DNA of 15,613 nt, from positions 1-15,613 of the forward strand of contig JAIOPF010000277.1 of NCBI GenBank assembly GCA_021414045.1, written 5' to 3'. The notes below the pieces were generated by a model. It was not told the DNA's origin, did not search any database, and saw only the letters and a list, made by a program, of their open reading frames with translations. This DNA is from Deltaproteobacteria bacterium. Lineage in GTDB: Bacteria > UBA10199 > DSSB01. The translations under genes were made by a program, and so were the position numbers. Shown here piece after piece: positions 6,811 to 14,652 of this stretch (position 1 is the first letter of the stretch; each line of letters opens with the position of its first letter).

Positions 6811-8109
6811 TCAGGCAAAATCGTAAAACACCAAACCGGTCAGAGGCTTCGGATAGAAGAATGTCGACTTTTGAGGCATCTTCTCGCCGATGGCGATGAC
6901 CGCCTGGATTTGTTTGAGCTTGGTGGCGTTCATCAGGAAGGCGTAGGTGTTTTTTTCCTTCGCCAGCTGGATGGCCTCGACGGCTTCCTTGATGTAAAGG
7001 ATGTTGCCGTACTCCTTCTGCGCGCCCTTCGCGACGCCAAGCAATTCTTCCATCACCAAATCGTGGAGAATCGTCACGTCCAAGTCGCGAATCGAGAAAT
7101 GCAGGCGATTGAGGGATTGGCTCTCGAGAATTTTATCGACGTCGAAGGTCATGATCTCGATCTGGCCCGCATGGACCCAACCCAGGACGTGCTCATGCTC
7201 GCCCTCTTCTTCCATGAAACGAATCGCGGCCTTGACCTCGGACATCGGGAAGGTCTTGATCTTGGCGTACTTGGAAACCAGGCCACGAAAGATCTCTTCA
7301 TTGACCTCCGGCTTTTGCGCGAGGACGCGATGGGTCGGCAAAACCACCAGCCCGGGATCTTCCAGGGCGCAGATATACATCATCACGTAATTGAAGGGCT
7401 CTTTGCCGGTGAACCGGTCGCCGAGCTTCGCCTTTTGCTCTTCGGCGAAGGCCAAGGCCGTCTCATAGCGATGGTGGCCGTCGGCGATCAAGAGCGGGCG
7501 GTCATGAACGGTCCCGAGCAGCCTTTCGATTTTCGCCGCGTCATCGATGCACCAGAGTCGATGCTCGTCGCCCTTTTCGTCGCGGATTTCGATGTCGGGT
7601 TTCCTTTCCGAGAGCTGGGCCAGCTGGGCCCCCGCCTCTTGGGAGGGATCGGGATACAACGCGAAAATCGGCGAGAAGCTGGCATTGGTGCTCTGCATCA
7701 GCTTCAAGCGGTCGGCCTTCGGACCCGGAAAGGTCTGCTCGTGCGGCTTCACGCCGCCTTCGGCGAAAGTCTCGAGGCGACGGCGGGCGATGAAGCCCCG
7801 GCGGGTCAGGCGCCTTCCGTCCGGAAGCGAATATGTCTGAAAGTAGAGATAGATCGAAGGCTTCTCGTCCTGGCGGAGAATTTCCTTCTGCTTCCACGTG
7901 GTATAGGTATGTTGCGACACCGAGTAACGATTCAGGTCGTTTTCTTCCTTGGCCAAGTCGATGCGAACGACGTTGTAGGGAGATTTATCGTAAAGTTTGT
8001 CCTGCAAGGCGGGGTCGATCACGTCGTAGGGCGGAGCCATCACCAGACTTAGGTCTCCGACCTTTTCGGGGTTGTAACGGTATCCTTGAAAAGCATCAAT
8101 CTTCGGCAT
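6811..8109 (-). CDS. DUF1015 family protein
   Basis: The 432-residue protein has the hallmarks of the DUF1015 family: an N-terminal FQGYRYNPEK followed by MAPPYDVI (24-31), KPHEQTFPGPKADR (121-134), ADGHHRYETA (209-218) and a closing MPQKSTFFYPKP (411-422). Length is typical for the family. No biochemical function is established as far as I know. The DGHHR stretch resembles the D/N-G-x-H-R motif of ParB-like and SerK-like nucleotide-using proteins, which suggests, but does not prove, a nucleotide-dependent activity. The ATG at 8109 lies inside the end of tsaC (14 nt overlap), with GGAG nine bases upstream, so translation is probably coupled to tsaC. Confidence 0.92.
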   Translation of the reverse strand: MPKIDAFQGYRYNPEKVGDLSLVMAPPYDVIDPALQDKLYDKSPYNVVRIDLAKEENDLNRYSVSQHTYTTWKQKEILRQDEKPSIYLYFQTYSLPDGRRLTRRGFIARRRLETFAEGGVKPHEQTFPGPKADRLKLMQSTNASFSPIFALYPDPSQEAGAQLAQLSERKPDIEIRDEKGDEHRLWCIDDAAKIERLLGTVHDRPLLIADGHHRYETALAFAEEQKAKLGDRFTGKEPFNYVMMYICALEDPGLVVLPTHRVLAQKPEVNEEIFRGLVSKYAKIKTFPMSEVKAAIRFMEEEGEHEHVLGWVHAGQIEIMTFDVDKILESQSLNRLHFSIRDLDVTILHDLVMEELLGVAKGAQKEYGNILYIKEAVEAIQLAKEKNTYAFLMNATKLKQIQAVIAIGEKMPQKSTFFYPKPLTGLVFYDFA

Positions 8110-8683
8110 TCGGGTTCACTCCAAAAGCGGTTTCGATTTTTGAAAAGGGAATGTCGCCTTCCCGTAAAAGCTTTAAACGATTCGCATCGATCTTTACCAC
8201 CGTCGAACCTCGCGAAGGAGGCAAATCTCCCCCGGACAAGAAGAATAAATCCTCGCGGTCATCGAAGTAACGCTTCAAGTCCGAGAGGCTCCGGGCGCTA
8301 GCCTCTCCACTGGGATTGGCGCTGGTCGTCGTGATAGGTCCCCCAAAGCGTTTCAACAATTCCTCGGCAATGAGATTTGGACTCATCCGGATCCCGACAA
8401 AACCACCCTCGCTCTGCAAGGAGATCGGGACCCTGTCCAAAGCCTTCAACACGAAGGTCACAGGGCCCGGTAAAAATAAATCTATTAAATTTAATATCTT
8501 ATCATCGAATACTGAAACTAAATTCTTTACTTGCTCCTGGTGCGAAACCAAGACCGACATCGCCTTGCCCGCGTCGCGCCCCTTCAATTGAAACAGGGCT
8601 TCCAAGGCATGGGGCTGGAAGATATCCACCCCCAGTCCGTAGAAGGTTTCGGTGGGATAAATCAGGATCTTTCCCGCCCGCAA
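8096..8683 (-). CDS. tsaC: Threonylcarbamoyl-AMP synthase (TsaC/YrdC/Sua5 family)
   Basis: The enzyme makes threonylcarbamoyl-AMP from threonine, bicarbonate and ATP, the first step of tRNA t6A37 modification. Numbering from the TTG at 8683, visible motifs are YPTETFYGLG (9-18), LKGRDAGKAMSVLV (33-46), LPGPVTFVLK (71-80), TTSANPSGEAS (119-129) and STVVKID (160-166). The single-domain length of about 195 residues fits TsaC rather than the longer Sua5. The start is unclear. TTG 8683 has AGGAG upstream, but the frame is open to 8725 and the upstream residues (IIQEVDLTGAVEVL) look like the normal N-terminal strand and helix of the family. An ATT start at 8719 or 8722, a short distance after AAGGA, is possible. 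The gene nearly abuts purE and overlaps the DUF1015 gene. It contains an AT-rich rare-codon island. Confidence 0.9.
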   Translation of the reverse strand: MRAGKILIYPTETFYGLGVDIFQPHALEALFQLKGRDAGKAMSVLVSHQEQVKNLVSVFDDKILNLIDLFLPGPVTFVLKALDRVPISLQSEGGFVGIRMSPNLIAEELLKRFGGPITTTSANPSGEASARSLSDLKRYFDDREDLFFLSGGDLPPSRGSTVVKIDANRLKLLREGDIPFSKIETAFGVNPNAED

Positions 8684-8731
8684 AACCTCGACCGCTCCTG
8701 TCAGATCGACTTCTTGAATAATCCATCATCC

Positions 8732-9232
8732 TTATAAGTTGTCATTCTTGGCCAGCAAAGCGGCGGCGTTTTTCTTTCGTTGATCGACCAATTTTTGCGC
8801 CAGGACCGGATCGGACAAGCCCAGGATCTGCACCGCGAGAAAAGCCGCGTTTTTCGCGCCGGCCTTGCCGATAGCCACCGTCGCCACGGGAATCCCCGCC
8901 GGCATCTGCACCGTCGACAAAAGCGCGTCCAACCCACCCAAAGAAGACGCGTCAAGGGGCACGCCGATCACCGGCTTGACCGTCTTGGAAGAAACCGCGC
9001 CGGCCAGATGGGCCGCCATGCCCGCAGCGGCGACGAAAACTTGCACCCCCTGCTTCTCGGCTTCCTTGAGGTATTCCGCGAGGGCCTCCGGAGTTCGGTG
9101 CGCCGAGAGCACCTTCATATCGGAAACCACTCCGAAGTCCTTCAAGGTGTCTTGGCAGGCGCGCATGACCTCGAGATCGCTGTCGCTCCCCATCAGAATA
9201 GAGACTTGGTACGGTGAATTTTCCTTCGACAT
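8732..9232 (-). CDS. purE: N5-carboxyaminoimidazole ribonucleotide mutase, class I PurE
   Basis: PurE moves the carboxylate of N5-CAIR to C4 to give CAIR in de novo purine synthesis. The 166-residue protein shows GSDSD (15-19), SAHRTP (43-48), AAGMAAHLAG, PVIGVPLD and a STVQMPAGIPVATVAIGKAG stretch, all typical of PurE. Length and motifs fit a class I mutase, which normally needs PurK to supply N5-CAIR; no purK is in the window. The start is well supported: AAGGAG sits a few bases before the ATG at 9232. It follows purD by 17 nt and its TAA is followed almost at once by tsaC. A longer open frame reaching back to 9610 runs over purD and is not the gene. Confidence 0.96.
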   Translation of the reverse strand: MSKENSPYQVSILMGSDSDLEVMRACQDTLKDFGVVSDMKVLSAHRTPEALAEYLKEAEKQGVQVFVAAAGMAAHLAGAVSSKTVKPVIGVPLDASSLGGLDALLSTVQMPAGIPVATVAIGKAGAKNAAFLAVQILGLSDPVLAQKLVDQRKKNAAALLAKNDNL

Positions 9233-9249
9233 GGTCTCTCCTTCGTATC

Positions 9250-10515
9250 CTAAGATTTTGCCAAACCTCTCGCCGCAATGTCCTTTCGGAAATGCATCCC
9301 GCGGAAGCATAACTTCTCGACGGCGGCGTAAGCTTGTTTCAGGGCCAGCTCGAGACTGTCTCCCAAGGCGCTGACGCAAAGCACCCGTCCCCCGTTGGTG
9401 AGCCACTTCCCGTCTTTGCGCGACGTTCCCGAGTGATACACCATCGCCAGCTCGCCCGCCGCTTCCAGTCCTTGGATTTCGTCGCCCTTGCGGGGAGCGA
9501 CTGGATAACCTTCGGCCGAGATCACGATGCAGACGGCACTGCCCGGCCTCCATTTGGCGGGGACTTTCGTCACTCGGCCTTCGATGGCGGCCTCGAACAG
9601 GTCCACCCAATCGCTCTCTAGGCGGGGCAAGAGCACCTCGGCCTCGGGATCGCCGAACCGGACGTTGAATTCGAGCACGTAAGGCTTTCCAGCCTGGATC
9701 ATCAAGCCCGCATACAAGACGCCCACGAAAGGACGGCCTTCTTCGCGCATCCCCGCCAGGCTCGGCGCGATGATCGTGCGCATCACCTCTTGGGCCAAGG
9801 CCTCGGTCATCACCGGCGCGGGGGAATAGGCGCCCATGCCGCCGGTGTTAGGCCCCAGATCACCGTCGTTCAGGCGCTTGTGGTCCTGGCTCGACGCGAG
9901 CGCGATCCCTTCGACGCCATCGCAAAGTACCATGAAGGAGAGCTCCTCGCCCTCGAGGAATTCTTCGATCACCAATTGCTGCGACCCGAATTCTTTTTTC
10001 ACGAGGATGCGGTCGACTCCCTCCAGTGACTCTTCGAGGGTCAAGGGCACCAACACTCCCTTGCCCGCCGCCAGCCCGTCGGACTTCAGGACCCAACGGG
10101 AGTCGGAGCGTTCGCGCAAAAATTTCTTGGCCGCCTCGGGATCGGTGAATACCTCGTAGGCGGCGGTGGGAATTCGATACTTTTTGAGGAAATTCTTGGT
10201 GAAGACCTTGCTCGCCTCGAGAATGGCGGCTTCTCGATTGGGCCCGAAAATCTTGAGCCCGGCCTTTTGGAAGGCATCGACGACGCCCAAGGTCAGTGGG
10301 ACTTCGGGGCCAACCACGGTCAGGTCGATCTTTTCTTCTTGAGCCAGCCGGACCAAGGCCGGGATATCCTCGACCGGGACCTCGGCGCAACGGGCTTCCG
10401 CGGCGATGCCGGGATTGCCGGGCGCGACCAAAACCTCCCGCACGCGCGGCGACCTTTTGATCGCCTTGACTAAGGCGTGTTCGCGTCCTCCGGAACCGAT
10501 GACCAAGACTTTCAT
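9250..10515 (-). CDS. purD: Phosphoribosylamine-glycine ligase (GAR synthetase)
   Basis: This ATP-grasp enzyme joins glycine to phosphoribosylamine, the second step of de novo purine synthesis. The 421 residues match the family length. Visible features are the N-terminal MKVLVIGSGGREHAL, VVGPEVPL (67-74), the ATP-grasp lysine stretch KSDGLAAGKGV (144-154), DHKRLNDGDLGPNTGGMG (211-228) and EFNVRFGDPEAE (282-293). The start is the family-standard MKVLVIGSGG. It leads a minus-strand run with purE, tsaC and the DUF1015 gene. The predicted promoter lies very close to the ATG. No clear Shine-Dalgarno sequence is present. Confidence 0.97.
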   Translation of the reverse strand: MKVLVIGSGGREHALVKAIKRSPRVREVLVAPGNPGIAAEARCAEVPVEDIPALVRLAQEEKIDLTVVGPEVPLTLGVVDAFQKAGLKIFGPNREAAILEASKVFTKNFLKKYRIPTAAYEVFTDPEAAKKFLRERSDSRWVLKSDGLAAGKGVLVPLTLEESLEGVDRILVKKEFGSQQLVIEEFLEGEELSFMVLCDGVEGIALASSQDHKRLNDGDLGPNTGGMGAYSPAPVMTEALAQEVMRTIIAPSLAGMREEGRPFVGVLYAGLMIQAGKPYVLEFNVRFGDPEAEVLLPRLESDWVDLFEAAIEGRVTKVPAKWRPGSAVCIVISAEGYPVAPRKGDEIQGLEAAGELAMVYHSGTSRKDGKWLTNGGRVLCVSALGDSLELALKQAYAAVEKLCFRGMHFRKDIAARGLAKS

Positions 10516-10524
10516 AGAGTTCCG

Positions 10525-10553
10525 GCTCTAAAACCCGAAACCGTCCCTGTCAA
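10525..10553 (-). promoter_or_regulatory. Candidate sigma70 promoter for purD operon
   Basis: On the minus strand a perfect -35 hexamer TTGACA (10553-10548) is followed after 17 bases by TAGAGC (10530-10525), a weak -10. The -10 ends only 9 bases before the purD ATG at 10515, so transcription would start within a few bases of the start codon. No PurR-like operator or purine riboswitch was recognised in the 133-base divergent region. Confidence 0.4.
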
Positions 10554-10589
10554 GCTCCGGATCGTCGGAATGGGCATTCCTTTTTTCCC

Positions 10590-10617
10590 TTGTGACGCCG
10601 GGCGGCTGTGTTAGCCT
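10590..10617 (+). promoter_or_regulatory. Candidate promoter for the small plus-strand gene
   Basis: TTGTGA (10590-10595) is followed after 16 bases by TAGCCT (10612-10617), with a TGTGT just before it. The match to a sigma70 promoter is modest. It is placed 31 bases upstream of the GTG start at 10649 and opposite in direction to purD. Confidence 0.3.
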
Positions 10618-10648
10618 GCCGGCCAAACTTTGAACAAGGAGCGCCATC

Positions 10649-10915
10649 GTGGCCATTTCCCCCCGGGCTGAAAAAGCCTTCCAATTGCTCACCGAACTCA
10701 ACGAAGTCGACGTCGGTCAGTACCAACAAATCCTCAAAGACCGCCTGGGCCCGGAAGTCTTAGCCGTCTTCGAAAGCTATTGCCGCGAGATCATGCCGGA
10801 AGAAGAGAACGACGAGGTACTCGGGACTTTGGTCCACCTCATGATCACCGGTTTCCTGGTGAGCGCCAACGAAGGCGAAGCCGTCTTCGGTCCGAAGATC
10901 GAAATCGCCGAATAA
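10649..10915 (+). CDS. Small acidic hypothetical protein (88 residues)
   Basis: A GTG start at 10649 with AAGGAG seven bases upstream opens an 88-residue frame to TAA at 10913-10915. The strong ribosome site is the main evidence that it is real. The protein is acidic (an EEENDE cluster around residue 51), probably helical at the N-terminus (RAEKAFQLLTELNEVD), with a hydrophobic LVHLMITGFLVSANEG stretch too short and mixed to call a membrane helix. No family is recognised. It is divergent from purD across a shared control region and convergent with purH, ending 17 bases from the purH stop. Confidence 0.75.
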   Translation: MAISPRAEKAFQLLTELNEVDVGQYQQILKDRLGPEVLAVFESYCREIMPEEENDEVLGTLVHLMITGFLVSANEGEAVFGPKIEIAE

Positions 10916-10932
10916 ACAAGAATCGCCGAAGC

Positions 10933-12504
10933 TTAGTGACGGAAGTGCCGCATGCCGGTGAACAGCATGGCAATGCCGTGCTCGTCCGCTGAGGCGATGA
11001 CTTCTTCATCCCGCACCGAACCGCCGGGTTGGATCACGGCGGTGACTCCGTGGCTTGCGGCCGCGTCGAGTCCGTCGCGGAAGGGAAAGAAGGCGTCGGA
11101 ACCCAGAACCGTTCCCTTTAAGGGAGAAGCCGCCTTCAGCGCGGCGATCTTCACCGAATCGACTCGGCTCATCTGCCCGGCGCCGACGCCGATGCTCCGA
11201 TCCTCCCGACAAAACACGATGGCATTGCTCTTGACGTGTTTCACCAATTTCCAGGCGAAGTCGAGGGCCTTGAGTTCCTCCGCCGTCGGAGCTCGTTTCG
11301 TAACCACCTTCGCGTCCGCCGCGGCCAGCATCTGAGTGTCGCGATCCTGAACCAGCATCCCCCCCACCACTTTCTTCATGTCCCAGCCGGTGATTTCATA
11401 ACGGCGGATAGGCAGCGTCTTGAGCAGGCGAATGTTTTTCTTCTGTTTCAACACCTCGAGGGCTGCGGGCTCGTAATTCGGGGCGATGACGGCCTCGAAG
11501 AAGGATTTCGCGATCTCCTCCGCCGCGGCCAGACTGACCTCCCGATTGAAGGCAATGATGCCTCCGAAGGCGCTGGTTTCGTCGCAGGCCTTGGCTTTGA
11601 GGAAGGCGTCGGAGATATCCCCCAAGGTAGTGGCCACGCCGCAGGGGTTACTGTGCTTGACAATGCAGCAAGCCGCGAGCTCGAACTCTTTCACGGTCTC
11701 GAGGGCTCCGTCCAAATCCATGATGTTGTTATAGGAGAGCTCCTTGCCGTGGAGCTGCCTCGCGTTGCCCACGCAGGGCTCGTCGCGCCAACCCTCGGAA
11801 TAATACGCCGCTTGCTGGTGGGGATTCTCTCCATAGCGCAGGTCGAAGATCTTTTTATACTGGAGCGTCAGCACCCGGCTGAATTTCTCCTTCTCCGGGG
11901 TTTCGGTCGGGGCCTTGAGGGAGGTGAGAAAATTTCCGATCGCGCCGTCGTAGGCGGCGCAGAAGGTGAAAACCTTCGCGGCCAATTCGAAACGCAATTC
12001 CCGGGTCGTTTCCATCCCGTGGTTTTCCAGCTCGAGCTTGAGTTTGTCGTAATCGACCGAATCGACGACCACCGTCACGTCCTCGAAGTTCTTCGCCGCC
12101 GCCCGCAGCATGCTGGGGCCGCCGATGTCGATGTTCTCGATGGCGTGCTCGAGGGTAACTCCGGGCTTCGAGACGGTCTGGACGAAGGGATAGAGGTTCA
12201 CCACCACCAGGTCGATGGGCTTGATGCCTTGGGAGGCCATGGCCTTTTGGTGCTCGGCGTTGTCGCGGATATTGAGAATGCCGCCGTGGACCTTCGGATG
12301 CAGCGTCTTCACCCGGCCGTCCATCATCTCGGGAAAACCCGTGTAATCGCCGATGGGAACGACTTTCACTCCGTTTTCGATCAATAGTTTCTCGGTGCCG
12401 CCGGTGGTGAGAATTTCGACGCCGTTTTTAGCCAAGTATTTCGCCAATTCGACGATGCCCGTTTTGTCGGAGACGCTGATCAGCGCCCTTTGAATTTTTG
12501 CCAT
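10933..12504 (-). CDS. purH: Bifunctional AICAR formyltransferase / IMP cyclohydrolase
   Basis: PurH carries out the last two steps of IMP synthesis: formylation of AICAR and ring closure. The 523 residues match the usual length. The N-terminal cyclohydrolase (MGS-like) domain shows ISVSDKTGI (9-17), [21 protein letters not shown] (60-75) and [16 protein letters not shown] (124-139). The transformylase domain shows [10 protein letters not shown] (221-230), the catalytic Lys-His in VKHSNPCG (282-289), SAFGGIIA and a C-terminal RHFRH. It is the last gene of the alr-mlaE-mlaF-mlaD-purH run and starts 24 nt after the mlaD stop, with a purine-rich GAGAGAGA upstream. No terminator was found between purH and the convergent small gene. 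Confidence 0.97.
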   Translation of the reverse strand: MAKIQRALISVSDKTGIVELAKYLAKNGVEILTTGGTEKLLIENGVKVVPIGDYTGFPEMMDGRVKTLHPKVHGGILNIRDNAEHQKAMASQGIKPIDLVVVNLYPFVQTVSKPGVTLEHAIENIDIGGPSMLRAAAKNFEDVTVVVDSVDYDKLKLELENHGMETTRELRFELAAKVFTFCAAYDGAIGNFLTSLKAPTETPEKEKFSRVLTLQYKKIFDLRYGENPHQQAAYYSEGWRDEPCVGNARQLHGKELSYNNIMDLDGALETVKEFELAACCIVKHSNPCGVATTLGDISDAFLKAKACDETSAFGGIIAFNREVSLAAAEEIAKSFFEAVIAPNYEPAALEVLKQKKNIRLLKTLPIRRYEITGWDMKKVVGGMLVQDRDTQMLAAADAKVVTKRAPTAEELKALDFAWKLVKHVKSNAIVFCREDRSIGVGAGQMSRVDSVKIAALKAASPLKGTVLGSDAFFPFRDGLDAAASHGVTAVIQPGGSVRDEEVIASADEHGIAMLFTGMRHFRH

Positions 12505-12528
12505 AAATCTCTCTCTGATGAATCTTCG

Positions 12529-13878
12529 CTATTTCGCCAAGGACGCCGTGCCCAGCAGGCTCTTGATGTCCTCGTCGGTGAAACGAACGCCGGCGCCCAT
12601 GAACCAATCGAGGCCATGCTGCGGATTGATGAAATCGTCGAGCCCGCCCACCAGGAAGAGCGAGCGGGTCACGTTGAGCTGGGACAAAAGTTTCAGATGG
12701 GGGCGATCCGCGCCGAAATCGAAGGCCGAGAACTGCACGGCGACGGGCCCCTTCGTGTAATCGATGCCGAAGCCCCCCGTCGACTCGATCAAACCGCCGC
12801 GAACGGTGACGTCGTGGAACTTCTTGCCCAACTCCGCCGAGAATCGGACCTTGTGAAAATCCTCGGTCTCGGTGGTAATGGTGCTGGTCGCGCCACCCGA
12901 GGTGGTGACACTGGTGATCTGCGTGCTCTTCGAGGGCGAGGGAGCGGGGTCGTGGACCACCTCGAAGAGGAAGAATTTGTCCGGCCGCGGCTGGAAACGC
13001 AGGCCGACGTAATTCTTCACGTCCTTCGTCGAGCCCAAGTATTCCATATGGTAGTTGACCTCGGTCTCGATGCGCCGAATCCCCTCGGTCAGGCCGTTGA
13101 TATTGTCCAAAAGCTCGTTCGTCTTTTCGGCCGTCTGCGGATCGTTGAGGAGCTTGCCGACCGTGCCCTGCCCGGAATTCACCTTTTCGGTGATCTCGGC
13201 GATACGCTTGAGAGAAGCCTCGATCTCCGGCGTCGAATTCTGCGAGAAACCTCGGAGTTGGTCGGTCAGGATCCTCATGTTGTTGACGATGGCGTTCATG
13301 TTGGCCGCGTTGGTATTGGTGAAGGTGGCCAGGTTCGCGGTGAGCACTTGAGTGCTTTTCAGGATTTCGGCGGTGTAGGAATGCTCGGAGACCGTGTAGG
13401 TCTTGAGGGCGGCGGTCACTTCCTTCATGTCGGCCGTCATGACCGAAAGGTCGCGGACCAGCTGCTGGTAATCGGCGGGTTGCTTCACCCGACCCACGAC
13501 TCCGCCGGGAGCGATCTCTTGGGCGTCGGCCCGGCCGGGAAACAACTCGATATAGGTGTCGCCCAAGACGCCGCGAGTCCTGATCTCGGCCGTGACGTCG
13601 TCGCCCAGCTTCACGTCCTTGCGCAGCTCGATCTCGACCCGTGCCTTGCGATCCGGGGTCAAGGCGATGCCGCTGACGGTTCCCACCGGGATGCCGGCCA
13701 CCTGCACCGGCGTTTTCACGGTCACTCCCTCGGCGTTGTCCATCAGCGTATAGATCTTGTAGGTGCCGCCGGGAGTCCATCCGAGCTGGCTGACGTCGAC
13801 GGTGATATAAGCGAGCAAGGCGATGGCGAGGATGACGAAGACGCCGACTTTCGCTTCTGTGGAGAATTTTTTCCTCAT
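12529..13878 (-). CDS. mlaD: MlaD-type MCE protein with C-terminal beta-rich domain
   Basis: This is the substrate-binding MCE component of an Mla-type phospholipid transporter. The 449 residues run: a basic N-terminus and single membrane helix (about 11-27), an MCE domain (about 38-115, with VQVAGIPVGTVSGIAL and TRGVLGDTYIELFPG), a long helical region (about 135-275, containing SGQGTVGKLLNDP at 235-247) and a beta-rich C-terminal part (about 277-435). That part alternates aromatic/hydrophobic residues and ends GAGVRFTDEDIKSLLG. It is much longer than E. coli MlaD (about 180 residues). A Ser/Thr-rich loop lies at 314-338. The ATG overlaps the mlaF stop by 4 nt (ATGA), so translation is coupled. 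The periplasmic position follows from the family. Confidence 0.92.
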   Translation of the reverse strand: MRKKFSTEAKVGVFVILAIALLAYITVDVSQLGWTPGGTYKIYTLMDNAEGVTVKTPVQVAGIPVGTVSGIALTPDRKARVEIELRKDVKLGDDVTAEIRTRGVLGDTYIELFPGRADAQEIAPGGVVGRVKQPADYQQLVRDLSVMTADMKEVTAALKTYTVSEHSYTAEILKSTQVLTANLATFTNTNAANMNAIVNNMRILTDQLRGFSQNSTPEIEASLKRIAEITEKVNSGQGTVGKLLNDPQTAEKTNELLDNINGLTEGIRRIETEVNYHMEYLGSTKDVKNYVGLRFQPRPDKFFLFEVVHDPAPSPSKSTQITSVTTSGGATSTITTETEDFHKVRFSAELGKKFHDVTVRGGLIESTGGFGIDYTKGPVAVQFSAFDFGADRPHLKLLSQLNVTRSLFLVGGLDDFINPQHGLDWFMGAGVRFTDEDIKSLLGTASLAK

Positions 13879-14639
13879 CCGATGAAGTCCTTATCCGCCT
13901 TACCCTGCAGGAAATTCTGAATCCGAGGATCCTTCGATTCACGGAAGCTCTCCGGGGATCCTTCCGAAAGAATTCGCCCTTCATAGAGCATCGCGATCTT
14001 ATCGGCCATTTTTATGGTGGAGCGAATGTCATGGCTGACGATCACCGAGGTCAACCCGAAACTCTTCTGGGTTTCCAGGATTAAATTGTCAATCGAATCC
14101 GTGAGTATCGGATCCAGGCCGGTGGTCGGCTCGTCGTACAAAATAATTTCGGGATCGAGCATGAGGGCCCGGGCGAGGCCGACGCGCTTGCGCATCCCTC
14201 CGCTCAGCTCCGAAGGCATCTTATGGCCGACATTCTTAAGGCCCACCTTGGCCAATTTGTCCAAAACTTTGACCTCGATCTCGTCTTCTTCCAGGTGACT
14301 GTGCTGACGCAAGGGAAAGGCGACGTTGTCGAAGACGTTCATCGAGTCGAATAACGCCGCGTTCTGGAAGAGCATCCCGAATTTTTTCCGCATTTCGTTT
14401 TGCCCTTGGCCCGACAATTCGAGCATGTCGGTTCCCTCGATCAAGACCTTGCCGCTGTCCGGGAATATCAAACCGATCATCGTCTTGAGCAGGACGCTCT
14501 TCCCTTCCCCGGAACGCCCGATGATGACGGTAATCTTGCCGCGGGGAATCTCCAAGTCGAGGCCGTCCATCACCTTTTGGGTGCCAAAGGATTTTCGCAA
14601 GTCCTTCATTTGAATCACGGCGGAGGAAGAGGGATTCAC
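13875..14639 (-). CDS. mlaF: Mla-type ABC transporter ATP-binding protein
   Basis: This 254-residue ATPase powers the MlaE permease. It shows Walker A GRSGEGKS (41-48), Q-loop FQNAALFDS (Q92), the signature LSGGMRKRVGLARAL (145-159), Walker B ILYDEPTTGLDP (166-177) and the H-loop VSHD (201-204). The LSGGMRKRV form and the neighbours on both sides identify it as MlaF-like rather than a generic ABC ATPase. The start is GTG at 14639 with AAGGA upstream, 13 nt after the mlaE stop; its stop overlaps mlaD. Confidence 0.95.
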   Translation of the reverse strand: MNPSSSAVIQMKDLRKSFGTQKVMDGLDLEIPRGKITVIIGRSGEGKSVLLKTMIGLIFPDSGKVLIEGTDMLELSGQGQNEMRKKFGMLFQNAALFDSMNVFDNVAFPLRQHSHLEEDEIEVKVLDKLAKVGLKNVGHKMPSELSGGMRKRVGLARALMLDPEIILYDEPTTGLDPILTDSIDNLILETQKSFGLTSVIVSHDIRSTIKMADKIAMLYEGRILSEGSPESFRESKDPRIQNFLQGKADKDFIG

Positions 14640-14652
14640 GGTTTTCCTTAAA

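Noticed and set aside
6871..8052. 393-codon plus-strand frame
   Set aside because: Antisense shadow of the well-supported DUF1015 gene.
8484..8495. 12-bp palindrome ATTAAATTTAAT in tsaC
   Set aside because: It lies in coding sequence inside the AT-rich island, where A/T palindromes are expected by chance.
8732..9610. 292-codon extension of purE
   Set aside because: The part beyond 9232 overlaps purD out of frame; the AAGGAG-ATG at 9232 gives a standard PurE.
10567..10586. GGAAT-GGGC-ATTCC hairpin followed by six T, terminator-like on the plus strand
   Set aside because: No plus-strand gene lies upstream for it to end, and the 5-bp stem is weak; chance or a minor operator is as likely.
10903..10930. 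Direct repeat AATCGCCGAA twice, 18 bases between starts
   Set aside because: Only 10 bp, with one copy coding for the end of the small protein; no other sign of an attachment site or duplication.
11236..12387. 383-codon plus-strand frame
   Set aside because: Antisense shadow of purH, whose motifs are all intact.
12428..13984. 518-codon minus-strand and 476-codon plus-strand (12490-13920) frames
   Set aside because: Both overlap mlaD in wrong frames; the minus product is rich in Arg/Gly/His without domain features, and mlaD is clearly the coding frame.
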